In this document: positions 36,336 to 45,445 of the stretch, piece after piece | Position numbering within the stretch: the stretch's first letter is position 1 | How the letters are laid out: every line of letters starts with the position of its first letter | DNA from: Neorhizobium lilium | GTDB taxonomy: Bacteria > Pseudomonadota > Alphaproteobacteria > Rhizobiales > Rhizobiaceae | Length of the DNA stretch: 64,000 bases | Assembly (NCBI RefSeq): GCF_004053875.1 | Contig: NZ_SBIP01000001.1 | Coordinates: 1,212,573 to 1,276,572, forward strand | Reading direction: 5' to 3' | Translations under genes and position numbers: made by a program | Notes under the pieces: generated by a model | Told to the model about the DNA's origin: nothing | Databases searched by the model: none | What the model saw: only the letters and a program-made list of their open reading frames with translations

Positions 36336-37958
36336 CTAATCGCCGCCGGCAGCAGATTGGTCGGCGGCAGCGATGCCCGGCAGGCTGATCTCGACCACGG
36401 CCCCCCTCGCATCGCTTCGGTTGGCGATGGAGATCGCGCCGCCATGCGCTGCGACGATCGACCGGCACATGGCGAGGCCTAGGCCCATGCCGTTCTCCTT
36501 CGTGGTGTTGAAGGCGCGGAACAGACTTTCGCCCGAATTGTCGCCGAGACCCGGTCCGCTGTCGCTGATCCTGATCACGATATCCGACGCTCCGGGAATG
36601 GACTCGATCGACAGGGTGCGGCCCTCAGGTTCGACGGCATCCATGGCCTGCATGGCATTGGTGATGATGTTCAGGAAGGCCTGTTGCAGCAGGATGCGGT
36701 CCCCCTGGATAAGCGGAATGCGACGTGAAAGATCGAGGCTGAGCTTCGTCCCGTGGGAACTGAGATCGGCGCGCTTCAGGCGAACCGCATCGAGGATGGC
36801 CGTTTCGATGTCGATCTCTGCCGTATCCGACTTCGCCTTGCCGAGCAGCATCCGCACGCGTTTGACGACATCGGCGGAATGTTCGGTAGAGACAAGGGCG
36901 CGCTGAATGGCTTTCTTCGTTTCGTCCAGATCCGGCTCTTCCCTGTCCATCCAGCGAAGGGCCGCCTGCAGATAGTTCATGGTGGCCGACAGGGGTTGAT
37001 TGACCTCATGGGCAATGGAAGCCGAGATCTCGCCGATCATGGCTGCACGCGAGGCATGCTCCAGTTCGCGGCGCGAAGCCTCGATTGCTTCCTGGAAGGC
37101 AAGCCGCTCGGTGATATCTACGATGCTTCCCTGAATCCGCTCCAGACCCTGGCCGTCCGCTGGAAAATTCAACGCGACAATAACCGGGATCAACCGTCCA
37201 TGGCGGTTGCGGAGTTTGGTTTCAGATTGAAAACTGAGGCGCCCCTCATCGAGCGCGATCAGGCACTTGGCGAAGCTCTGGTCCATCTCCCACAGAAACA
37301 TGTCGAGGTTGGCGAAGAACTCCTTCTTGCTGGCCACGCCCATAAGCTTGAGGGCCGTCTGGTTCACATTGGTGATGCGCGCCAGCTTGCGCAACTTCAC
37401 GACAAATTCCGGATGATCGGCGATGTACTGCCGGAGGTCGCGGATACCCTGCTGGCGGAGCGTCTGAAGTTCTCGCTTCACGTCCGTGAAATCATGCTCC
37501 CAGATAGCGACGGCCAGCGTGTCGAAGATGATCTTATAGCGGTGCTCACTGGCATTCAGGCTTGCTTCTGCTGCCCGGCGGTTTTCGATCTCCACCTCGC
37601 GCCGCAGAAGGATTGCGGTGGTGACGCCGTTGGCTGCCAGGCTGAAGATCAATCTCAAGAGTGCCTGCGTCTCCGGATGGGCGCCATGAACGAGTGCGAA
37701 CGCCACCATGGTCGCAATCGCGCAGACAAAGGACACCTTCTTGATGACGAGACTTCCGCCGAGTTGGCTCGCCATGACGATCACCAGCACGTACAGCACC
37801 GCCACCGCGCTGCCGAGCAAGGTGAAGCTGTCGATGACGAAGATCGCGAGACCTAGGAGCACGCATGCCGCAACGTAGCGTGCTTCCCCCGGGATGGCGG
37901 ATGCTTCGTCTCGAACTTTCGGTCGATCCGTGGGTTCCATGTCTAACCTGAGGTCCAT
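36336..37958 (-). CDS. PAS-domain sensor histidine kinase, HPK4/FixL-like
   Basis: A 540-aa kinase. Membrane segments lie at about 27-45, 50-66, 74-92 and 98-118 (MASE-like integral sensor). A coiled linker and a PAS domain (about 138-285, ending GSIVDITERL) follow. The phosphoacceptor is IAHEVNQPLSA (His317), an HPK4 signature shared with FixL and DctB-type kinases. The ATPase domain (about 365-525) has N-box NIITNAMQAM, DSGPGLG and GMGLGLAMC. Its usual partner is a FixJ-type regulator; one lies at 46571 but not adjacent. It is divergent from an AraC gene. Confidence 0.9.
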   Translation of the reverse strand: MDLRLDMEPTDRPKVRDEASAIPGEARYVAACVLLGLAIFVIDSFTLLGSAVAVLYVLVIVMASQLGGSLVIKKVSFVCAIATMVAFALVHGAHPETQALLRLIFSLAANGVTTAILLRREVEIENRRAAEASLNASEHRYKIIFDTLAVAIWEHDFTDVKRELQTLRQQGIRDLRQYIADHPEFVVKLRKLARITNVNQTALKLMGVASKKEFFANLDMFLWEMDQSFAKCLIALDEGRLSFQSETKLRNRHGRLIPVIVALNFPADGQGLERIQGSIVDITERLAFQEAIEASRRELEHASRAAMIGEISASIAHEVNQPLSATMNYLQAALRWMDREEPDLDETKKAIQRALVSTEHSADVVKRVRMLLGKAKSDTAEIDIETAILDAVRLKRADLSSHGTKLSLDLSRRIPLIQGDRILLQQAFLNIITNAMQAMDAVEPEGRTLSIESIPGASDIVIRISDSGPGLGDNSGESLFRAFNTTKENGMGLGLAMCRSIVAAHGGAISIANRSDARGAVVEISLPGIAAADQSAAGGD

Positions 37959-38220
37959 GGCTGGAAATTCCCCACATTCTTGCCTGATCGGTCAGGCCAT
38001 GATGAAGCATACCACCTTGTCATTCTTGAACATTGGTCTCCACCTTGTTCTGTTTTGAGCGAAATCACCCATAACTCTAGCCCGTTAGGGGAAAACCAAT
38101 TGGCGCAAGCCAAAATAGGCTTTAGGGTGAGGACCTATATTCACATATTGCTCGTCTAAAGGATGTTTCATGGATGAGCCACGACTTTGGTCCGGCTGAT
38201 CCGATCTGCGGGAGGCGGAT

Positions 38221-39135
38221 TTGTATTTCGACGCTGACTATGCTGAAGGTGTTGGCCGATATTTCGGCATACCCGCAGCGCCGGTTCTGAAGGCTGTGCC
38301 GATTCGCTCGGCTGGCTTTTCCGTCACCCGGATCGATCGGGACGTGGCGCCTGGCAATGTACAGGAAATCGTGTTTCCCGCATCCGAAGCCTATTTCATG
38401 ATGCTCTATCTGGAAACGGTATCGCATGCTGATATCATCGATGGCAAATCCCAACCAGTCTGCAGTTTTCCTGCCGGTACGATCTGCCTTGTGGACCTGC
38501 AGGAAGGAGCGTCCATCGCGCTCCATTCCAGTCTCCATTCCCTCGCGTTCACACTTCCGAGATCACTGCTCGATGAAGTCGCTTGGCTCTCGCCAGAGCG
38601 GCCTCTGCGCGGCCTGCGTTGCGTCCGCGGCTATTGTGATCCCGTCATCAGCAATATCGGCATGGCGCTGGTGCCGCTCTTCGCCTACCCGCAAGCATCC
38701 GCGGAGGCCATCCTGCAACACATTGCGGTTGCCCTTTGCGACCACCTGATGACCGGCTACACCGAAGAGACGGAGGCCTTCCGTAATCGCCCACCAGGCG
38801 TAAAGACGCTAGCGGTCTGGCAACAGAGAACCGCCAAAACGTTCATGCAGGATAACATGGAAGCTGGCGTCACTGTCGCCATGGTCGCAGATTCCGTCGG
38901 CCTTTCACCCAACCATTTCTCTCGTCTTTTCCGGGCCGCGATGGGCGTGACCGCCCACCAATGGCTGATACGGACCCGTCTGGAGCGCGCAAAGGACTTA
39001 CTGCGCGACCCGTCCTTGTCGCTGAAGGAAATCGCGCAGACCTGCGGTTTCAGCGATCATAGTTATTTCAGCAAAGTCTTCGCCAAGTACACGGGACTGC
39101 GTCCTGCAGATTGGCGCCGCGTCCGTTCACATTAA
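38221..39135 (+). CDS. AraC-family regulator with AraC-binding-like N-terminal domain (1)
   Basis: A 304-aa protein from a TTG at 38221 that has GGGAGG 5 nt upstream; no ATG start is available at a better position. The N-terminal sensor domain (about 1-190) resembles those of feruloyl/OxyR-like AraC activators. The C-terminal double helix-turn-helix (about 203-302) includes VGLSPNHFSRLFRAAMG and TCGFSDHSYFSKVFAKYTG. A second AraC gene of the same length follows 58 bp later. Possible targets are the XapX/amidohydrolase genes downstream. Confidence 0.9.
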   Translation: MYFDADYAEGVGRYFGIPAAPVLKAVPIRSAGFSVTRIDRDVAPGNVQEIVFPASEAYFMMLYLETVSHADIIDGKSQPVCSFPAGTICLVDLQEGASIALHSSLHSLAFTLPRSLLDEVAWLSPERPLRGLRCVRGYCDPVISNIGMALVPLFAYPQASAEAILQHIAVALCDHLMTGYTEETEAFRNRPPGVKTLAVWQQRTAKTFMQDNMEAGVTVAMVADSVGLSPNHFSRLFRAAMGVTAHQWLIRTRLERAKDLLRDPSLSLKEIAQTCGFSDHSYFSKVFAKYTGLRPADWRRVRSH

Positions 39136-39193
39136 GGCAACGGAAGACTTCTGATAAAAAATGGTTGGAATTTACCACTGATCGCCTATAGAC

Positions 39194-40108
39194 ATGCGAG
39201 CTTACCGCACTGAGCTGGACTGGATCGATCGCGTGGAAAACACCTCGGAGGATTCCGAATCCGACGCTGAGCTCGTCCATCAGTCGATCACGCGTGGACC
39301 GGTGCAGATCGTTCGGTTGAGCTATAACGGGTACGACCTGCCACCACGGGCATCGAACCCCAAAGCCGAGGCCTTCGGCATCATCTCGCAACTGATTGAT
39401 TTCAAGAAGCATCGTCTTTGGCGCGGAGGCTCTCTGGTCTATGAAGGCGGACATCCGAAAGCGTCCCTTGCCATAACCGATCTACGGGACGAATGGAGCT
39501 GCCACCATCTGTCCCCCTTCGACAATGTCAGGTTTGTTATTCCTTCGTCCTATATTCGCGATTTCGCGCGGGACGTGGGCAGGCCGGAATTTCATGATCT
39601 GCGCTGCCCCGCCGGCACGCAGGATACGGTGGTGCTTGGTCTGGCGACTGCTTTGCTTCCGGTGCTGGGCAATCCGCAATCGGGCACTACGCTATTTGTC
39701 GAGCAGATCATTCTCGCCATGATGACCCATCTTGCGCAGAGCTATGGCGGCCTGCATTTTCCTTCCCGGCTGAAGGGCACTTTGGCTCCCTGGCAGGAAA
39801 AAAGGGCGATCGACTTCCTGTCGGCCCACATGACCGGCGATTTCTCCATCGATGACGTTGCCAAAGCCTGCGAACTTTCGCGCAGCTACTTCATCAAGGC
39901 TTTCAAGGAAACTTTCGGCAAGACGCCTTATCGCTGGCTCATTGAATATCGGGTTGCCCGCGCCAAGGACCTCCTCACCAGCGAAATGTCCCTGGCCGAA
40001 ATCGCGACGGCCTGCGGCTTTGCCGACCAAAGCCATATGACCCGGATCTTTTCCCAGGTTCTCGGAACCGCGCCCGGACATCTGCGTCGTTTCATGCAGA
40101 GGAAGTAG
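39194..40108 (+). CDS. AraC-family regulator (2)
   Basis: A 304-aa protein with a variable N-terminal domain (about 1-190) and a C-terminal AraC DNA-binding domain (about 200-300: CELSRSYFIKAFKETFG, ACGFADQSHMTRIFSQVLG). Its helix-turn-helix resembles that of the shorter AraC protein at 45446, suggesting shared ancestry. It sits directly upstream of the XapX, amidohydrolase, DoxX and haloperoxidase genes on the same strand. AraC proteins of this type are frequently found beside that gene set, which makes it the best regulator candidate for it. Confidence 0.9.
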   Translation: MRAYRTELDWIDRVENTSEDSESDAELVHQSITRGPVQIVRLSYNGYDLPPRASNPKAEAFGIISQLIDFKKHRLWRGGSLVYEGGHPKASLAITDLRDEWSCHHLSPFDNVRFVIPSSYIRDFARDVGRPEFHDLRCPAGTQDTVVLGLATALLPVLGNPQSGTTLFVEQIILAMMTHLAQSYGGLHFPSRLKGTLAPWQEKRAIDFLSAHMTGDFSIDDVAKACELSRSYFIKAFKETFGKTPYRWLIEYRVARAKDLLTSEMSLAEIATACGFADQSHMTRIFSQVLGTAPGHLRRFMQRK

Positions 40109-40324
40109 GCGCGGCGAGCTCGCCCCAACCTCTTCCTCCTCCACGGGTGGTCTGGCTCGATAGGGCAGGCGAAATGTCCAAAGCCCGGATTCTACGGCAA
40201 GCCCGATCAGGGCAGCTCCTCCATAGTGGCCATCTTACATGACATGACTCCGTTCCAGGAGGGAGCATGACCGCCGCAGATTCCGCTGTTCAGGTATTTT
40301 CCGCTGTCGTAACGAGTTTTTCCC

Positions 40325-40561
40325 ATGAATATCTATCTTCTATCGCTCGGCGCCGGCCTCCTTGTCGGACTCGTCTATAGTCTCCTCAAGGTGCGCTCCC
40401 CGGCGCCCCCGGTCGTGGCTTTGATTGGCCTTCTCGGAATTCTGGCTGGCGAGCAGATCCTTCCGTTGGCGAAATCTATCTGGGCCAGAGAGCAGACAGG
40501 GCTTTCCCTGTCTGCAGAACCGGAACCGGTCGCCGACTCGTTCGCCAAGAGCCAAGGCTAG
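40325..40561 (+). CDS. XapX domain-containing small membrane protein
   Basis: A 78-aa protein with two hydrophobic helices (about 4-20 and 30-46) joined by KVRSPAPPVVALIGLLGILAG, the XapX signature (family named after a small gene in the E. coli xanthosine operon). The C-terminal tail is polar. The function is unknown; it is presumably an inner-membrane component. The ribosome site is weak, and an overlapping short frame with a strong one begins at 40267. It stands 60 bp before the amidohydrolase gene and is likely co-transcribed. Confidence 0.85.
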   Translation: MNIYLLSLGAGLLVGLVYSLLKVRSPAPPVVALIGLLGILAGEQILPLAKSIWAREQTGLSLSAEPEPVADSFAKSQG

Positions 40562-40621
40562 AAAATTCGGCACACCATTTTTCTACCCAAGATTCCATGA
40601 TCTTAATTCTGGAGATCCTCC

Positions 40622-42499
40622 ATGACCGCTGACCTCATTTTGCACCACGGGCTGATCACGACCCTTGACCGCACCAATCCCACCGCAAGCGCCGTCGCCA
40701 TCAAGGATGGCGCTTTCCTCGCCGTCGGCCATGATCGCGATATCATGGCGCTGGCCGGACCGCAGACGAAGATCGTCGATCTGAAGGGCAAGCGGGTTCT
40801 TCCCGGTTTGATCGACAACCACACTCACGTGATCCGCGGCGGCTTGAACTTCAACATGGAGCTTCGCTGGGATGGTGTCCGATCGCTGGCGGATGCGATG
40901 GACATGCTGAAGCGGCAGGTGGCGATCACCCCGCCACCCCAATGGGTACGGGTGGTCGGCGGCTTCACGGAGCACCAGTTCGCCGAAAAGCGCCTGCCCA
41001 CCATAGACGAGATCAACGCTGTCGCGCCGGATACCCCGGTCTTCCTGCTTCATCTCTACGACCGGGCCTTGCTGAACGGCGCAGCGCTCCGGGCCGTCGG
41101 CTATACCAAAGACACCCCGAACCCGCCCGGCGGCGAGATCACTCGCGACGCCGCAGGAAACCCGACGGGCCTCTTGCTCGCTCGGCCGAATGCCGGAATT
41201 CTCTATTCGACGCTGGCGAAAGGCCCGAAACTGCCCTTCGACTACCAGGTCAACTCCACCCGGCATTTCATGCGCGAGCTAAACCGTCTCGGGGTGACGG
41301 GCGTGATAGATGCCGGCGGCGGTTTCCAGAACTATCCCGACGATTATGCCGTCATCCAGAAGCTCTCCGATGAGGGCCAGATGACCGTTCGGCTTGCCTA
41401 CAACCTGTTTACCCAGAAGCCAAAGGAAGAGAAGCAGGATTTCCTCAACTGGACGTCGTCCGTCAAATACAAGCAGGGTGACGATTACTTCCGCCACAAT
41501 GGAGCCGGCGAAATGCTGGTGTTTTCCGCCGCCGACTTCGAGGATTTCCGCGAGCCCCGGCCGGAGATGGCCCCGGAAATGGAAGGCGAACTCGAGGAAG
41601 TAGTGCGCGTGCTTGCGGAAAACCGCTGGCCGTGGCGCATGCACGCCACCTATGACGAGACGATCAGCCCCGCGCTCGACGTCTTCGAGAAGGTCAATCA
41701 GGACATCCCGCTCGAAGGGCTGAACTGGTTCTTCGATCATGCAGAAACCATTTCCGACCGTTCGATCGACCGGATTGCCGCCCTCGGCGGCGGCATCGCC
41801 GTCCAGCACCGCATGGCCTATCAGGGTGAGTATTTCGTCGAGCGCTACGGCTACGGCGCTGCGGAGGCGACACCGCCTATCGCGAAGATGCTGGATAAGG
41901 GAGTGCATGTCTCAGGCGGTACGGATGCCACCCGCGTTGCCTCCTACAATCCTTGGGTCTCGCTTGCCTGGATGGTGACCGGCAAGACGGTCGGCGGCAT
42001 GCAGCTTTACCCGCGCGCCAACTGCCTCGACCGTGAAACGGCGCTCAGGATGTGGACGGAGAATGTCACCTGGTTTTCCAATGAAGAGGGCAAGAAGGGA
42101 CGTATCGAGAAGGGCCAGCTTGCCGATCTCATCGTGCCGGACAAGGACTTCCTCTCTTGCGCTGAAGATGAGATCTCCTTCCTGACGTCGGAGCTGACGA
42201 TGGTCGGCGGCAGGATCGTCTATGGTGCCGGTGACTTCGCCAAATACGACGAGAGCGATGTTCCTCCGGCCATGCCTGACTGGTCTCCGGTGCGCGCCTT
42301 CGGGGGCTATGCAGCCTGGGGCGAACCGCAAGGTGCAGGCCAGCGAAGCCTCCGCCGCACGGCTATCTCCTCTTGCGCCTGCGCCACCGACTGCAATGTG
42401 CATGGCCACGACCATGCCGGCGCCTGGACGTCGAAGCTCCCGATCGCTGATCTCAAGGGCTTCTTCGGCGCACTTGGCTGCGCCTGCTGGGCTGTTTGA
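40622..42499 (+). CDS. Amidohydrolase (YtcJ/NfdA-like) with Cys/His-rich C-terminal tail
   Basis: A 625-aa metal-dependent hydrolase of the amidohydrolase_3 family. LILHHGLITTLD at the N-terminus, the metal site PGLIDNHTHVIRGG (His69/His71 region), HATYDET, WFFDHAET, VSGGTDATR and the closing GQLADLIVPDKDFLS are present. After the normal family end (about residue 560) comes a tail with SCACATDC, then VHGHDH and finally GCACWAV, resembling a metal-binding or lipid/cofactor attachment segment. No signal peptide is visible. It is grouped with XapX, DoxX and haloperoxidase genes. The substrate (amide, formamide or cyclic amide) is unknown. Confidence 0.87.
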   Translation: MTADLILHHGLITTLDRTNPTASAVAIKDGAFLAVGHDRDIMALAGPQTKIVDLKGKRVLPGLIDNHTHVIRGGLNFNMELRWDGVRSLADAMDMLKRQVAITPPPQWVRVVGGFTEHQFAEKRLPTIDEINAVAPDTPVFLLHLYDRALLNGAALRAVGYTKDTPNPPGGEITRDAAGNPTGLLLARPNAGILYSTLAKGPKLPFDYQVNSTRHFMRELNRLGVTGVIDAGGGFQNYPDDYAVIQKLSDEGQMTVRLAYNLFTQKPKEEKQDFLNWTSSVKYKQGDDYFRHNGAGEMLVFSAADFEDFREPRPEMAPEMEGELEEVVRVLAENRWPWRMHATYDETISPALDVFEKVNQDIPLEGLNWFFDHAETISDRSIDRIAALGGGIAVQHRMAYQGEYFVERYGYGAAEATPPIAKMLDKGVHVSGGTDATRVASYNPWVSLAWMVTGKTVGGMQLYPRANCLDRETALRMWTENVTWFSNEEGKKGRIEKGQLADLIVPDKDFLSCAEDEISFLTSELTMVGGRIVYGAGDFAKYDESDVPPAMPDWSPVRAFGGYAAWGEPQGAGQRSLRRTAISSCACATDCNVHGHDHAGAWTSKLPIADLKGFFGALGCACWAV

Positions 42500-42514
42500 T
42501 CGGGGAGAAAGACA

Positions 42515-42943
42515 ATGACGGTTCTGGATAACAAAGCCGGGAAGGCTGCTCCTCCCTGGAAAGGTACAGCGGCGGTGAGGTGGCTGGCACTTCTGGCGCT
42601 CTGCGCGGCGTATCTTCAGGGCAGCCTGATGAAGCTGTTCGACTTCAATTCGGCCATTTCGGAAATGGACCATTTTGGCCTGTCTCCCGCGGCGCCCATG
42701 GCTGCGGGCCTGATTGCTTTCGAACTGGTCTGCAGCACCCTTATCCTGACCGGCTTCTACAGATGGGCCGGAGCGCTGGCGCTGGCAGTCTTCACGCTAG
42801 CGGCAACCTATGTGGCGCTACGGTTCTGGGAGATGCCCGCCGGCATGGACCGAACCATGGCGACCAACTCCTTCTTCGAGCATCTGGGCCTTGCCGGCGC
42901 CTTCGTGCTGGTCGCATTGCATGATTTCCACTGGAAGCGGTAA
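42515..42943 (+). CDS. DoxX family membrane protein
   Basis: A 142-aa protein with four hydrophobic helices (about 22-38, 58-76, 82-102, 120-137) and the DoxX-type segment YLQGSLMKLFDFNSAISEMDHFG. GGGGAGAAAG precedes the ATG. DoxX-family proteins sit in the inner membrane and are linked to redox homeostasis or quinone-coupled oxidation; no catalytic function is assigned. It follows the amidohydrolase by 15 bp and is surely in the same transcript. Confidence 0.88.
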   Translation: MTVLDNKAGKAAPPWKGTAAVRWLALLALCAAYLQGSLMKLFDFNSAISEMDHFGLSPAAPMAAGLIAFELVCSTLILTGFYRWAGALALAVFTLAATYVALRFWEMPAGMDRTMATNSFFEHLGLAGAFVLVALHDFHWKR

Positions 42944-43095
42944 GCTCCTCATCGAACTAGGAGCGCCTGACCCTATCCGAATATCGACCGTCCAATCGTC
43001 CAAATCTGCCTGCTAACGCACAAGAAGAAAATCTTCAACTGCGATAGATTTCCTCCAGACGAGGCCGGAAGCCGGCCCTTCTATAAGGGATAACC

Positions 43096-44082
43096 ATGCC
43101 GAACGAATTCGAACTCACCCTTTCACGCCGTCAGGCATTGGCGGCTGGAATTGCCCTTTCGGCAACGGTGGCAGCACCGTCGCTTGCTCTTTCCAAGACA
43201 ACATCTTCTAAGCACAACCCTGAAAAAGGATTACCAGAGATGACCAGCAGCTTCGTCGAGACCAAGGACGGCGTCCAGATCTTCTACAAGGACTGGGGTC
43301 CGAAGGATGCGCAGCCGATCCACTTCCATCACGGCTGGCCGTTGTCGTCCGACGACTGGGACGCGCAGATGCTGTTCTTCCTGGCAAACGGCTATCGCGT
43401 CGTCGCCCATGACCGTCGCGGACACGGCCGGTCGTCGCAGGTGAGCGACGGTCACGACATGGACCACTACGCAGCCGACGCATCGGCAGTCGTGGAACAC
43501 CTGAACCTCAAGAACGCCGTCCATATCGGTCACTCCACCGGCGGCGGCGAAGTTGCCCGCTACGTCGCAAAGTTCGGCGAGCCGCAGAAGCGCGTTGCCA
43601 AGGCCGTTCTGGTATCTGCCGTACCACCGCTGATGTTGAAGACGGAATCCAATCAGGGTGGCCTGCCGATGGAAGTCTTCGACGGCATCCGCAAGGCTCT
43701 CGCCGACAACCGCGCACAGCTTTTCATCGATTTCCCGACCGGCCCCTTCTACGGTTTCAACCGTCCGGACGCAAAAATCTACCCGGGAGTCATCCAGAAT
43801 TGGTGGCGCCAGGGCATGATGGGCAGCGCCAAGGCCCATTATGACGGCATCAAAGCCTTCTCCGAGACGGACCAGACGGAAGACCTGAAGAAAATCACCG
43901 TACCCACGCTGGTCATGCAGGGTGATGACGACCAGGTCGTGCCATACAAGAACGCGGTAGAACTGCAGGCCAAGCTGATCAAGAACAGCGCTATCAAGGT
44001 CTACAAGGGTTTCCCGCACGGCATGCTGACAACCCATGCCGACGTGATCAATGCGGATCTGCTGGCTTTCATCAAGGCCTGA
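43096..44082 (+). CDS. Alpha/beta hydrolase, non-heme haloperoxidase type, with Tat signal
   Basis: A 328-aa protein. Residues 49-328 match the usual cofactor-free chloroperoxidase/arylesterase (start [11 protein letters not shown]): [10 protein letters not shown], nucleophile elbow GHSTGG (Ser147), [10 protein letters not shown] acid and FPHGM histidine. Ahead of this is a 48-residue extension with [10 protein letters not shown] and an Ala-rich core, a twin-arginine export signal. The enzyme is therefore probably periplasmic, unlike most relatives. It hydrolyses esters and may form peracids. It is the last gene of the XapX/amidohydrolase/DoxX group, followed by a long terminator hairpin. Confidence 0.9.
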   Translation: MPNEFELTLSRRQALAAGIALSATVAAPSLALSKTTSSKHNPEKGLPEMTSSFVETKDGVQIFYKDWGPKDAQPIHFHHGWPLSSDDWDAQMLFFLANGYRVVAHDRRGHGRSSQVSDGHDMDHYAADASAVVEHLNLKNAVHIGHSTGGGEVARYVAKFGEPQKRVAKAVLVSAVPPLMLKTESNQGGLPMEVFDGIRKALADNRAQLFIDFPTGPFYGFNRPDAKIYPGVIQNWWRQGMMGSAKAHYDGIKAFSETDQTEDLKKITVPTLVMQGDDDQVVPYKNAVELQAKLIKNSAIKVYKGFPHGMLTTHADVINADLLAFIKA

Positions 44083-44098
44083 TAGACCACCATTAACT

Positions 44099-44139
44099 CC
44101 GGGCGCAGCCGCTCCTCAAAGAGGGGAGGCTGCGCCCGG
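44099..44139 (+). terminator. Long hairpin terminator after the haloperoxidase gene
   Basis: A perfect 12-nt inverted repeat (44099-44110 and 44128-44139) extended inward by a CTCCTC/GAGGGG stem with a 3-nt AAA loop, followed by a T-rich stretch. It begins 16 nt after the stop. Confidence 0.85.
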
Positions 44140-44193
44140 CCGCCGGTTTCTGTTTCTCTCGGCGGTCTGCAATGGGCAAGGACGCTACGAGAC

Positions 44194-44877
44194 ATGAAGA
44201 ATATCCCACTTGCCATTCTGTTGAGCCTGAATGGCGGTTACGTCGATACCGTTGGGTTTCTTGCGCTCGCAGGGCTGTTTACGGCCCACGTGACGGGCAA
44301 TTTCGTGACGCTGGGCGCAGCCGTGGTGCTGGGAACCGGCGGCGGGCTTGCCAAGCTTCTTGCGCTCCCGATGTTCTGTCTCTGCGTTTTCCTGTCCCGC
44401 GTCGCCGGTATCGTCCTCGCCCGAAACGGACATGCGGTGATGAGGCCTCTGCTCGCGGTAAAGCTGGTCCTGCTGACGGTGGCGTTTGGCTTGGCCATCG
44501 CGCTTGGTCCCTTCACCAACGCCAATGGCTGGCCCGCATTGACGATAGGCATGGTTCTGGTCGCTGCGATGGCAGTCCAGAACGGGCTCCACCGGGTCCA
44601 TCTTGCCAAGTCGCCTCCCACAACATTGATGACCGGAACCACGACACAGATCATGCTCGACCTCGCCGACCTTGCCGTCGGCACGCGTGACGACAGCAAG
44701 GCCCCCGCAGCAGCCCGTCGCCTGAAGATGATGTGCTTCAGCGTGGCAGCCTTTGCTGCCGGATGTGCATTGGCGGCAGGCTCATACATCCTTTCGCCTG
44801 TCTGGTGTTTCGCCGTGCCGGTGGTCATAGCCGCCCTTGCATTTGGCGCAAAGGTCGAGACACCCGAAGGGGACTGA
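44194..44877 (+). CDS. DUF1275 (YoaK-like) membrane protein
   Basis: A 227-aa integral membrane protein with six predicted helices. The DUF1275 signature is clear: SLNGGYVDTVGFLALAGLFTAHVTGNFVTLG at residues 10-40 and MAVQNGLHR..TTLMTGTTTQIMLDLADL in the second half. Function unknown; suspected to be a small-molecule transporter. It has its own upstream region after the strong terminator at 44139. Confidence 0.88.
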   Translation: MKNIPLAILLSLNGGYVDTVGFLALAGLFTAHVTGNFVTLGAAVVLGTGGGLAKLLALPMFCLCVFLSRVAGIVLARNGHAVMRPLLAVKLVLLTVAFGLAIALGPFTNANGWPALTIGMVLVAAMAVQNGLHRVHLAKSPPTTLMTGTTTQIMLDLADLAVGTRDDSKAPAAARRLKMMCFSVAAFAAGCALAAGSYILSPVWCFAVPVVIAALAFGAKVETPEGD

Positions 44878-45058
44878 CCAATCTCAAAAGACCCGGCCTT
44901 CGCCATGTCGGAGCCAGAGATAGTCATTTCTACTGGATTCCGGCAAACTATGAAGAGGAGCCGGTCGCCACGACGTGATACGGCATCGGGTTCAGGCACG
45001 TGCGGTTCACAGGCCGCTCGCGCCGATGTTACCGCTATCCAAGCGAAGGAGTTTTGGC

Positions 45059-45247
45059 ATGACGGCAAGACACACCGATGACACCGGGCTCCGCGACGGC
45101 ATCGCATCGCTTCCGGAACGAGTGGATCTTGCGGCAGAGCTGCCTCCGGAGCATCCGCCCCAGTCCGAGGACGACGCCAATCTGGACGAAGCCCTGATAG
45201 AAACCTTTACAGCAAGCGATCCGATCGCTTCGGGGCGTACGGCCTGA
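45059..45247 (+). CDS. Small acidic hypothetical protein with ETFxASDP motif
   Basis: A 62-aa protein starting at ATG 45059, preceded by AAGGAG 9 nt upstream; an in-frame ATG at 44975 lacks one. It is acidic and probably disordered, ending DEALIETFTASDPIASGRTA. Short proteins with the DEALEETFPASDP-type motif are widespread in alphaproteobacteria and often appear near stress genes. No function is established. It lies alone between the DUF1275 and AraC genes. Confidence 0.72.
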   Translation: MTARHTDDTGLRDGIASLPERVDLAAELPPEHPPQSEDDANLDEALIETFTASDPIASGRTA

Positions 45248-45401
45248 CTTCCTCCTCATCGGCAGGACGAAGCGGCCGTTATGCGGAATAGGTCACCTGG
45301 ACAATCGGGACGCAATCATCCCTTGGTATAATTCCATCACCCCCATAGCTGCGGAAAACCGGCCTGCTGCACAATTTAGCAAAGGACAAAACTAATCTCT
45401 T

Positions 45402-45432
45402 ATGGGGTCATCAAATCACTTCGTAACCCCAT
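45402..45432. promoter_or_regulatory. Inverted repeat just upstream of the short AraC gene
   Basis: Perfect 7-nt arms ATGGGGT (45402-45408) and ACCCCAT (45426-45432), 17-nt spacer, ending 13 nt before the likely start codon. It could be an autoregulatory operator or a leader hairpin that occludes translation. No motif database match is claimed. Confidence 0.4.
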
Positions 45433-45445
45433 CATGGAGATCACG

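Noticed and set aside
42944..42964. Small GCTCCT/AGGAGC hairpin after the DoxX gene
   Set aside because: Only 6 bp, no T run, and the next gene of the same group follows; too weak to call a terminator.
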